From: JBHOQX01 sp042408595 | GTDB taxonomy: Bacteria; Chloroflexota; Chloroflexia; Chloroflexales; Roseiflexaceae | DNA: 64,000 nucleotides | Reading direction: 5' to 3' | NCBI GenBank assembly: GCA_042408595.1 | Contig: JBHOQX010000022.1 | Coordinates: 49,765 to 113,764 of the forward strand | Part shown: positions 17,635 to 32,417 of the stretch, piece by piece | Numbering within the stretch: the first letter of the stretch is position 1 | How the letters are laid out: every line of letters starts with the position of its first letter | Position numbers and translations under genes: made by a program | Notes under the pieces: generated by a model | Told to the model about the DNA's origin: nothing | Database searches by the model: none | The model's input: only the letters and a program-made list of their open reading frames with translations

Positions 17635-17898
17635 ATGGCATATCTGGTCTGGATCGGCATCGGCCTGGCAGTCGCGGCGGTGTTCGGTGCCAGCACGCGC
17701 CGGCGCGACTACCGCCCGCTGGCAGGCGGCTCGTACCTCGGCGGGGCGTTCGGGGCGCTGATCGGCGGCATGCTCGCCGACGCGCTCATGGGCGTCGGCC
17801 TGCGCGCGTTGACGCTCGCCAGCGTGCTCGGCGCGATTATCGGCGCGCTGCTCTTCTGCTGGGCGATGATGCCGCGCACGACCGATACGGAGGCGTGA
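17635..17898 (+). CDS. Small membrane protein with glycine-zipper helices (GlsB/YeaQ-like in form)
   Basis: 87 aa. Two or three hydrophobic helices (MAYLVWIGIGLAVAAVFG, then GGAFGALIGGMLADALMGVG and a last helix near 62-80) with repeated Gly/Ala spacing, like transglycosylase-associated GlsB/YeaQ family proteins. I cannot assign a family with certainty. AAGGAGG sits 8 nt before the ATG, which supports expression. It converges on the GT4 gene with a 40-bp gap. Confidence 0.65.
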   Translation: MAYLVWIGIGLAVAAVFGASTRRRDYRPLAGGSYLGGAFGALIGGMLADALMGVGLRALTLASVLGAIIGALLFCWAMMPRTTDTEA

Positions 17899-17938
17899 GC
17901 GGCGACAGACCGTTGGGCCGCCAGAGCGACGGACTCTC

Positions 17939-19000
17939 TCAAGCGTCTGACCGTCTGACCGTCGCATCCTGAAGCAGCGCGGCGACCACCCGCTCCCAGG
18001 TGATCCCGGCGACCCGCGGCGGGCCGGCGGCCCCGAGCCGCGCGGCCAGCCCCACATCGGCGGCGAGTGCGTCGAGGCGTGTGGCGATCGCTTCCGGGCG
18101 TGGCGCAGCCACCACCCCGCAGACCCCGTCCTCGACGAACTCCAGCACGCCCCCCGAATCGTCGGTCGTCACGACCGGGCGGGCCGCGGCGAGCGCCTGC
18201 ACCGTGGTGAAGCCGTAGTCCTCGTCCACCGGCCCGTAGTACACCGCCCGCGCCTCGGCGTACAGGTCGATCAATTCCTCGTCCGGCACATAGCCGCGGA
18301 ACTGGACACGCCCGCCGAGTCCCAGATCGCCCGCCAGCCGCTCGAGCCGCTCGCGCTCCGGCCCGGCGCTGACGATGATCGCCCGGAGCGGCTGACGCAT
18401 CGCGGCCAGTGCCCGCAGCAGCAGATCCACCCGCTTGGCCGCGTCCAGCCGCGCGTCGGAGAGGATATAGTCGCCATACGGCCCGGCCCGCAGCCGCCCG
18501 GCGTAGCGGCTCGGCGGGTAGAGCGGCGCCGCGTCCAGGCCGTTGAAGCGCCGCAGCCGCGCCGCGACGTTGTGCGAGATCGCGAAGCGCGCCCGCGCCT
18601 CGCTGAGCGCCGCCCGGTCGAAGCGCAGCAACCAGTCGCGCACGGCGCGATCCTCGGGGGTGTTGGCGAAGTCCGAGTGTGGCGTGCCGTACCAGTCGTA
18701 CGCCTGGCGATGCTGGTGCACCAGCCAGACCACCTTGTTGGGATGGCGCGCGGCGTACGATGGAAACTTGGTGCAGATGATCCGATCGACCGGCGCGCCG
18801 TTGGCATGCGTCAGGTCCAGCAGGCGCCAGGCCAGCGCCGACGGCGCCAGGCGGTCGTGCGGCTGCCAGGCGTAGGGCAGGCTGACGATAGCGGCGGCGT
18901 GGCCGCGGGCCTGGAGCGCGTCGCGCAGCCCCTCGGCCAGCAGTTCGGCCCCGCCACGCGCGAACGGAGCCTGGGCAGTGCAGATCAGAATGCGTTGCAT
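17939..19000 (-). CDS. Family 4 glycosyltransferase
   Basis: 353 aa, GT-B fold. The N-terminal half begins MQRILICTAQAPFARGGAE with the glycine-rich acceptor loop. The C-terminal half has YPPSRYAGRL, RLDAAKRVDLLLRAL, and the donor-site FRGYVPDEELIDLYAEA...VYYGPVDEDYGFTTVQALA, where the E-D-Y-G-F-T-T replaces the common ExFG motif. It likely transfers a sugar from a nucleotide donor in cell-surface polysaccharide assembly. The start at 19000 has an extended -10 ~56 bp upstream; the open frame runs further but is not GT-like. Confidence 0.88.
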   Translation of the reverse strand: MQRILICTAQAPFARGGAELLAEGLRDALQARGHAAAIVSLPYAWQPHDRLAPSALAWRLLDLTHANGAPVDRIICTKFPSYAARHPNKVVWLVHQHRQAYDWYGTPHSDFANTPEDRAVRDWLLRFDRAALSEARARFAISHNVAARLRRFNGLDAAPLYPPSRYAGRLRAGPYGDYILSDARLDAAKRVDLLLRALAAMRQPLRAIIVSAGPERERLERLAGDLGLGGRVQFRGYVPDEELIDLYAEARAVYYGPVDEDYGFTTVQALAAARPVVTTDDSGGVLEFVEDGVCGVVAAPRPEAIATRLDALAADVGLAARLGAAGPPRVAGITWERVVAALLQDATVRRSDA

Positions 19001-19055
19001 GGCGCAATACACGCGTCGGCAGGCAGTTGCCGGCGATCCCGCCGGCGGCCGGGGC

Positions 19056-19064
19056 ATTGTAGCA
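19056..19064 (-). promoter_or_regulatory. Extended -10 (TGCTACAAT) for the GT4 gene
   Basis: Minus-strand TGCTACAAT with predicted transcription start near 19049, ~49 nt before the ATG. Confidence 0.6.
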
Positions 19065-19085
19065 CGGCGGGCGCCCTGAGTGCGT

Positions 19086-19148
19086 GCCCCGAAGGGGCGG
19101 ACAACCTGCCCGGCCATGCGCCACGCATGGCCGCTGCCCGCCACGGGC
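19086..19148. repeat. Cluster of three tight hairpins outside the left island boundary
   Basis: GCCCC-GAA-GGGGC (19086-19098), CGGCCATGCG-CCA-CGCATGGCCG (19111-19133) and GCCCG-CCA-CGGGC (19136-19148) lie in a row, each with a 3-nt loop. The rest of 19001-19435 holds no gene that I can support. Confidence 0.6.
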
Positions 19149-19435
19149 GCACTTGTGTGGCGAAGCGAAGACGAACAGGGAGCGCGGCGGCAACGGCGCT
19201 CGACGTCGCAAGCGCGCACAACCTGGGGTAGACCGTGCTTCGCGCCGGCTTCGGCGCGCTCACGGCAACGCTTCCACCTGCTGGCGGGCGGTGTAGCGCA
19301 GCAAGAGTGGCCTACCTGCGGCGACGTCCGCTGCAGACCGCAGCTGCGCCTCTGGCCGTCCGGCGCCAGGCTGGCGAGCGCGTCCCCCTGCGGCCTGGTG
19401 AGGTCGGCGTGGGATACACCTGATTGCCGCGTTTG

Positions 19436-19702
19436 TCAACCGGCGGGCATGGCCACCCGCGTGGCGATGCGCGCCAGCTCCGCCGCGGGCAGTGCACCGA
19501 TCGGAGCGCGTAGCTCGTATGCCACACCGCGCCCGTCCCACTCCAGCACCCACTGGCCGTAGCGTTGCATCAGGCGGCCCGGCGCGTCACCGACGGCGAC
19601 TGGCTGCGCCTCCGGGTCGAACGTTGGTTCGCCCTGCGCAGGCCAGCCCTGGGGCGCCGCGCTGATCCGCTGGATGAGTGTAACGGTCGGCCTGCTGGCC
19701 AT
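19436..19702 (-). pseudogene. Orphan 3'-end fragment of a lipoprotein gene (paralogue of the gene at 32418-33896)
   Basis: The encoded LIQRISAAPQGWPAQG...RYGQWVLEWDGRGVAYELRA...LPAAELARIA matches the last ~75 residues of the complete lipoprotein at 32418-33896 almost residue for residue. Upstream the similarity stops near 19680, and 25 bp beyond its ATG the DUF499 gene ends. There is no signal peptide and no 5' part. The fragment is the remains of a second copy truncated at the edge of the defence island. It could be translated from the ATG at 19702, but there is no evidence that it is. Confidence 0.8.
19451..19680. repeat. Left 230-bp direct repeat bordering the defence island
   Basis: Aligned by eye without gaps to 32430-32659 (constant offset 12979) with about 13 mismatches, roughly 94% identity, in the same orientation. 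It comprises the 3' end of the lipoprotein gene family described for the two flanking genes. Confidence 0.85.
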
Positions 19703-19726
19703 CGCATCGCCCGCGCCGCGCTGGGG

Positions 19727-22700
19727 TCACTCCTGTTCGAACCCGCAATGTTCGAACTTCAAGGTGCGGCTGTTCTCCGTGACCGTCCGAACTGTCTGTT
19801 CACTGGCCCCGTGGGGCAAGCGCACCTGGATTTCCAGGGTGACCACCACCTCGGCGCCGGGTTGCCCGGCCAGGTGGGCGATCACCTCTTCGGCGATGCG
19901 GCTTGCGTCGTAGCCCACCCGCATCGGATTGAGGCGCACGGTGCCGTGGTAGCGGCGCAGTACGCGTTGCGGAGGGTCAACCGCGATCCCGCTCTGCGGT
20001 TCGTCGGGCGGTCCGCTGGTCGGGAGGGTGGTGGCGCTCCCTGGGGGCGCGAGCGGGGGGAGCTCGAGCTGCCGCCGGGCCACCTCGGGTTTGACGATGA
20101 GTCCGGGGTCCTCGGCGGTGAGCGAGACCGCCTGCCCGGCCCGCAAGCCGCGATACCTCCCGCTCGCTTCATCGTAGCCCTCGGCATAGGCGAAGGTTTC
20201 GGCTTGCCAGGTCAGCAAAGCCACGCCCTCGCGCAGGGCCTGCACCAGTACCTCGGGCCGGGCCAGCCGGGGTAGGTAGAGGTAGCGTGCAAAATCTTCA
20301 ACGAGCTGGCGCACCATCACGTGATCCCCCCGCCACAGGGGTATCTCGTCTAGGTGCTTACGCAGGATGGTGGAACCGAGCTTGCCCAGCAGCAGCTCGT
20401 CGTTTTTGAGTTTTTTGCTCGCCCGAACGGCCAACGCGTCGGCTCCGGCGAGCCGGAGCGCCTGCCACGCGACCGCCGCGTGCGGCGTCTTCTGCTCGGG
20501 CACCAGGAGCCACTGGTATGTCTCGGGCAGGCGTGCGGTCACGGCGGCGTCGGTGGCCTGCCGCTGGGTTTCCGCCTGCCGCACCTGGTGCGGATCGAGG
20601 TTCAGCGTATCCTTCTCCTCGAGGATGGACCGCCAGGCCAGGAACCGGCGCACCGCCTCCTCGAGGTCTTGCAGCCGAACCTTGTCGGCAGCCAGGAAGA
20701 TCAGCGTGTTGCGGTACAGCCGGGGCGCATGACCGCGAAACTCGAGAATCGCCTGGGCGGCGACGTGCGCGGCGTTATCGGCTTCTTTGCTGTAGGGGTG
20801 TTCCGGCGGCAGCACCACCAGGCGCGCCTCGAGGTCGTCCGGCACGTCGGCGCTCGAGCGCGGCAGGGGGTGCACGCGGGCAAACTCGCCCATCTGCCGC
20901 ACGGCATCCCGGATGCGCTGTTCCAGCTCGGCGGCGACCTGGTCGGGGTCACGCTTGAGCTGCTCGGCCCGGTCCTCGGCCAGCTTGGTCACGGTGGGCT
21001 GCGTGGCGTACCAGTAGCGCGCACCATCCTGGTAGAGATAGGTGGCCTGGCCCGCCAGCCGCCGGAGGGCATCGCCGAACACCGCCGGCGACTCCCCCGG
21101 CATCACGCAGCCGAGCTTCACCCGGCGGTCCTCGAGGCCCCGATGCGCCGCCCCCGCCGTGGGCGCCGAGCCCAGGTAGACCGTGCGGGCCACGCGGCGC
21201 GTGGCGGAAAGCTTGCCCAGGTTGGGCACCTCGCCGTCGATCTTGAGCGGCAGGGAGCTGGGCCCATCCACGTCCTTCTCGATGATGGGCGTCCAGTTAT
21301 CGGGCAGATAGCGCGTCAGCTCGAACTGCACGCGCGGGTCGTCCACGGGAATGGTAGACGGCAGGATCAGCGGGCTTTTGTCGTCCTTCTCCCACAGGCT
21401 GTGGATCACCGCGGCCATGAGCCGCAGCACCCCGCGGGTGCGCTGGAACTTGACCAGCGTGGACCAGTCTTCGTACAGCCGGTCGAACACCTCCGGGTGG
21501 ATGGGGTAGGCGGCCTGGATGCGGCGTTCGTAGTCGGTGGTTTTGCACTCGGGGGGAAACTCGGCGGCCTGGGTGCGGTACAGCTCGGCGAAGGCGCGGG
21601 CCGTCACGTCGCGCTGCTTGTACGCGTCCGGCCCGGCGAGCGGCTCGAACAGCCGTCGGCGCACGATCTCGAAGCCCTCCTCGGCGCTGGCCGGACGCCA
21701 GGACGACTCCACGCGCCCCACCACGTTGCGCAGCCGGTCGAGCGCCTCGCGCCCGCGCAGGCCGCCCACCTCCACATCGTCGGCCTGGGTGTCGGAGGCC
21801 GGCAGCGAGATGACCAGCAGGCAGGTACCGGCCAGTTTGGCCGACTCGGTGAGGGCCTGGGCAAAGCTGAACTGGGTCTCGAAGCTACCGCCCGGCAGGT
21901 CGGCGGCGTCGTGCAGTTGGCGGGCGTAGGCCACCCACTCATCGATCAGAATGAGACAGGGGCCGTACTCCACGAACAGCTCGCGCAACGCATCGCCGGG
22001 GTTGGTGGCCCGCTCGTCGTCGGCGCGGATGCGCTCGTAGGCCTCGCGCCCGCCCAGTTGCCAGGCCAGCTCGCCCCACAGCGTGCGCACCAGCGTACCG
22101 TCGGGCTTGCGCAGGGGGTTGCCGGGCGAGATTTTGTTGCCCACCAGCACCACCCGCCGCGCCCTGGGCAGCTCCTTCACCCCTGATTCGGCCATCACCG
22201 CCTCGACGCCGGCCAGATCGGCCGCAGCCGCTCCACCAAAAAGGTGATACAGCGCCAGCATGGAGTGGGTCTTACCGCCGCCGAAGTTGGTCTGAAGCTG
22301 CACCACCGGGTCGCCGCCGGTGCCCGACAACCGCTGCACCGCGCCCACCAGCAGCCGCTTCAGGCTCTCGGTGAGGAAGGTGCGGCGAAAGAACTCGGCG
22401 GGGTTTTGGTACTCATCGCTGCCCTGGCCCAGGTGCACCTGCCACAAATCGGCGGCGAACTCGGCCTGCTGATAGCGGCCGCTGGCCACGTCGGGGTGGG
22501 GCGTCACCACCTCGCGCCAGGGCTTGAGCGCGCCGCTGGCCGCGGCCTCGATGAGCGAGCCCCCGGCCTTGCGTTTCTCGTTGCGTACCTGCTCGTCGAA
22601 AACCAGCGGCGCAGCTCCATCTTGAGCCGGTTGACCTCGGCGGCCTGCGGCGCCGAAACCGCGGTGAGCAGCCGCTCCATCGAATCGAGCGCGCGGTCGG

Positions 22701-23025
22701 CATTGTCGCTCGAGAACGGCTCCTGATGCGCCCACTTGTTGCGCCACTCGCGCAGCTCGCTGACCAGCGAACGCTCGGCGAAGCCCAGCGTCTTGCGGAA
22801 CACCTCGTTCCAGGTCTCCCACATCAGCTTGAGCAGACCCGCCGCGTCCCACTCGGCGATGGGCTTGTTCTTGAGCAGCGGGTCCTCAGCGAAGCGGCGC
22901 ACCGTCTCCATGTTCACCGCCCCCGCCCGCACCGCCTCTTGTACTTCGCGCTCCACGTAGGGGGCCAGCCCCGCGCGCAGGAGTTCCAGCCCCTTGCCTA
23001 CCCGTTCCTGATTGGTGATGACCAT
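19727..23025 (-). CDS. DUF499 ATPase with N-terminal Swt1-type HEPN domain (apparent one-base frameshift)
   Basis: Predicted anti-phage ATPase (COG1483). From ATG 23025, residues 1-140 (MVITNQERVGKGLELLRAGL...) form a Swt1-like HEPN domain with the RNase motif RNKWAH. The frame then breaks near 22606-22612: the second frame resumes with LVFDEQVRNEKRKAGGSL and runs to 19727 with Walker A FGGGKTHS and Walker B LILIDEWVAY. One extra C would restore a single ~1100-residue protein. The bulk (~960 residues) is P-loop and DUF499 sequence. Either the gene is inactivated, uses frameshifting, or the base is missing from the read. It is the last gene of the island and follows mntA-hepT by 106 bp. Confidence 0.8.
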
Positions 23026-23097
23026 GCCTTAAGCCTCCACGTCTTCAAACAGCGTCTCCTGGTTCGGGCGGGCTGTGCTGCTCTTCCGTGCCAACCT
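23003..23097. repeat. Left copy of the duplicated methylase/ATPase junction
   Basis: About 86% identical (13 mismatches in ~94 by eye) to 23796-23890. On the minus strand it reads as the last ~20 codons of a DUF1156 methylase (STARPNQETLFEDVEA, stop) followed 3 nt later by the intact DUF499 start codon. The methylase part here is a fossil, because the complete methylase ends at 23822. Confidence 0.8.
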
Positions 23098-23131
23098 CGC
23101 CGCCCGATGCGCGATCGTGGCTCACCCTCGG

Positions 23132-23488
23132 TCACGACGTCCCTCCTTTTTTCGCCTGCTCGAGCAGCTCGCGGAGCCGCGGCAGCAAGCCGGGCACCTC
23201 CTCGACGGCCGTTCTCCACACGATGTCCGCGTCGATGTCAAAGTAGGCGTGAACAATGCGGTTGCGCATTCCAACCATGGCCCGCCAGGGAACGTCCTCA
23301 GCGCGTGACCTCGTCTCGTCCGAAATCTGGCTCGCAGCCTCGCCTATGATCTCGATCGCACGCACCACCGCAAAGAGCAGCATGCGGTCGGTGTCGAGAT
23401 CGCTCCGAGTCCGGCCTGCGACGAACGTCGCGATGCTCTCGGCGGCCTCGACCATGTGCTGAAGACGGACACGGTCATCCGGACGCAT
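23132..23488 (-). CDS. hepT: HepT-like HEPN ribonuclease toxin (DUF86)
   Basis: 118 aa, all-helical DUF86. The active-site motif RNRIVHAY (R75, H80, Y82) fits the R-x4-H-x-Y pattern of HepT toxins, where the Tyr is AMPylated by the partner antitoxin. The start at 23488 overlaps the upstream mntA gene by 14 nt. HepT cleaves RNA (tRNA in studied cases) when not modified. The pair sits inside the defence island, between the methylase and the DUF499 ATPase. Confidence 0.92.
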   Translation of the reverse strand: MRPDDRVRLQHMVEAAESIATFVAGRTRSDLDTDRMLLFAVVRAIEIIGEAASQISDETRSRAEDVPWRAMVGMRNRIVHAYFDIDADIVWRTAVEEVPGLLPRLRELLEQAKKGGTS

Positions 23489-23777
23489 ACTGCACCTCCG
23501 CCTCGCGAAGCACCTCCTGCCGGAAGTGACGCGAAAGATCCTCGGCCGTGCGAAGATCGACGGCACGCCCACCCAACAGCGCTGAAAGCTCCACCTCCAT
23601 CGCGGCGAGCCTGATGAGGCCGGGCTTGTGGCCGGGTTCAAACTCCACCAAAAGGTCGATGTCACTATCCGGGCGCGCCGCGCCCCTCAGCGTGGAGCCA
23701 AAGAGCGACAGCTTGCGGATCCGATGCCGCTCACAGAAACGGCGCAGTTCGTCGTCGGCGATTGGAAGGCGCTTCAT
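23475..23777 (-). CDS. mntA: MntA-like nucleotidyltransferase antitoxin
   Basis: 100 aa minimal nucleotidyltransferase. G27-S28, ten residues, then D39-x-D41 (GSTLRGAARPDSDID) is the GSx10DxD motif of MntA antitoxins that AMPylate HepT. It overlaps hepT by 14 nt, the classic type VII toxin-antitoxin layout. Its ATG overlaps by one base the stop of a 13-codon leftover of the DUF499 start, which may couple its translation to the methylase message. Confidence 0.93.
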   Translation of the reverse strand: MKRLPIADDELRRFCERHRIRKLSLFGSTLRGAARPDSDIDLLVEFEPGHKPGLIRLAAMEVELSALLGGRAVDLRTAEDLSRHFRQEVLREAEVQYASG

Positions 23778-23818
23778 CAGCGGTTCCCTTCCTTACGTTC
23801 CTGATGGGTGATGGCCAT
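23777..23818 (-). pseudogene. 13-codon fossil of the DUF499 start, now a possible leader peptide for mntA
   Basis: Reads MAITHQERKEGNR then stop, matching the real DUF499 start MVITNQERVG at 8 of the first 10 residues at most. It begins 3 nt after the methylase stop codon, and its stop (TGATG) overlaps the mntA start. This is the truncated right-hand copy of the original methylase/ATPase junction. Confidence 0.7.
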
Positions 23819-23821
23819 GCC

Positions 23822-26958
<3,137 letters not shown>

Positions 26959-26962
<4 letters not shown>

Positions 26963-28200
26963 AGCACTCTCCACCACGGCGCAGCAATCACCCGCCGGGT
27001 CAGCGGAAAGACTTCATCGCCACCATACAGCAGAAGCCCACCGTCACACTTATCTTTATACTCGTCCAGAAAGCGTTCCAAGCCCCTGGCATCCGCCGGT
27101 ACCGCCCGGGTAGCGGTTTTGACCTCGATGGGCAGGAGCCGCTTGGGCGTCTCGATGACGAAGTCTACTTCCGTGCCGCTGGCCGTGCGCCAGTAGAGGA
27201 TCTCGGGCCGGGGTGTCTGCAGCTCCCGCCAGACCAGCAGATCCAGGAGCACCAGGTTCTCCAGGTGCGCGCCCCGGGGCTCGGCCTCACCGCTCAGGTA
27301 CAGGGCAAAGGCGGTGTCGCCCCAGTAGAGCTTGGGGGCTTTGATGAGCCGCTGGGTGCGATTGACCGCATAGGCCGGCAGCCGCAGGGCCAGAAAGCTC
27401 GCCTCCAGCACGTTCAAGAAACGGTGCACCTGGGGCTGCGCCAACCCCACATCGCGGCCCAGCTCGGCCTGGTTGAGCAAGGAGCCTATCCGCAAACAAG
27501 CGGCCTGAGCCAGTCGGCGGAAGTCCCCCAGGTTTTCCACGGCCCGCAACTCCGGCAGGTCGCGCTCGAGGTAGGTTTGCAAATAGCCCGAGAACCAGAG
27601 CGCGCGCTGCTCGGGCGTGGAGAGTTCGTGAGCTGGCACCGGCATACCGCCGCGCTGCACCGCCTCGCGCCAGTCGGCGGGAGCGCGAGGGGTTTGGGTC
27701 AGCACCTCAGGCCATCGTTCGGCTCGAGCGGCGAGTAGCCCACTCCAAAGACCGGTGCGGCCCTGGCCCGCCAGCTCGCCCTGGGTGAGCGGCCAGAGCG
27801 TCACGTAGACGGCGCGGCCCGCCAGCGACTCGCCAATGCGCTCGAGCATGAGTAGGTTCGCCGATCCGGTCAGCACGAAACGGCCCGGGCGCCGCGGTCG
27901 GTCGCGATCCACGGCCCGCTTGATGGCGATAAGCAAATCCCTGGCCCGTTGCACCTCGTCGAGCACCAGCACGGGCGCGCGGGCTACCAGCGCTTCCGGG
28001 TCGGCCTCCGCCTGCAACCGCACCTCGAGGTCGTCGAAGGTCAGGTACGGCCAGCCTGCCAGCGTGGGATGGGTCTGCACGAGCGTGGTCTTCCCGGTTT
28101 GGCGAGCCCCGAGCAGGACCACCACCGGCATTACGCCGAGGGCCTTGTCCAGCGTGCGGGAGGCAGCCCGGGGGAGCAACGTGGCACTATCGGATTCCAC
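26959..28200 (-). CDS. AAA_14/DUF4143 ATPase
   Basis: 413 aa from a GTG start. P-loop GARQTGKTT (K37), Walker B LVLDEVQ (~80), sensor-like FVLTGSANLLML. The C-terminal DUF4143 domain has the PD-(D/E)xK-like core EVDFVIET...LLPIEVKT. This is a widespread but uncharacterised family. It lies 43 bp after the helicase and overlaps the methylase by 4 nt (ATGA), so it is translationally coupled to the latter. It has its own leaderless promoter overlapped by a perfect palindrome, which suggests separate control. Confidence 0.9.
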
Positions 28201-28203
28201 CGT

Positions 28204-28220
28204 AGTATGATAATCATACT
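28204..28220. promoter_or_regulatory. Perfect 8-1-8 palindromic operator over a leaderless promoter
   Basis: AGTATGAT-A-ATCATACT. On the minus strand TATCAT (28207-28212) within it lies 6 nt before the GTG start at 28200, the spacing seen for leaderless starts in this window. A dimeric regulator binding here would block the promoter of the DUF4143 ATPase and the coupled methylase. The repressor is not identified. Confidence 0.65.
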
Positions 28221-28243
28221 TTTGTGGTATTACAATACAACCT

Positions 28244-31777
<3,534 letters not shown>

Positions 31778-32417
31778 ATGGAATGTCACCCTGATTGCCT
31801 GCGCATCGCTCGCTGACGGAAGGCCAGCGGGCCGGCGCCGGTCATCGTGCCAGCGCGCGGGGAGGTGCTGCACCTTTGTTCGACAGCGGCGAGCGTGTGG
31901 CGCTGGCCGGCTCTCACACACGGGTCGATCCGCCCGGTGTCGTCTTTGACGAGATCGAGCAGGGGCTCGAATATCGCAGCCCTACAAAGATGAACGTCTC
32001 GCCGCCTGGGGATGGCACGACGCTCGTCTTTGCAAGGCACATACTGCGGTATACGTCAATTGTAGCCCAGAATCGCGGCGCTGTAAAGGTAACAGGTGGG
32101 CGAATACGCGCGCACAATGTAAGAATAACAGAGGCCCGCTCTAGTACGGGCACGTGAGTGAATATCTGAGATAAGAGAGGAATAACTCCACATCAAACAA
32201 GAGAATGTGGAGAGCGCACCGTAGCGCGCGAAGGTCGCAAACAGATTATTGATTGTATCAATACACACGATCGGCTTCACCATAGTGTTTTCCATACGAT
32301 GATAGTTCATACGATGATACGGCGCACTTGATTGATGCGGTAGTGCCGCGTTCAAACAGCACAACAGGCCTTCAGGCGGCCCCTGGCGCGACGGGCGGAC
32401 GGCCGGCGATGGACACC
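31778..32417. other. 640-bp non-coding right flank of the island, partly AT-rich
   Basis: No convincing gene. From about 32041 to 32345 the base composition is much more AT-rich than its surroundings. CATACGATGATA occurs twice (32293-32304 and 32308-32319). The open frames here have no homology I recognise and end in repeat-like sequence. The island boundary must lie in this stretch or in the direct repeat that follows. Confidence 0.5.

Noticed and set aside
17635..17898. Holin-like phage protein
   Set aside because: The glycine-zipper helices fit GlsB/YeaQ-type proteins better, and no lysis genes are nearby.
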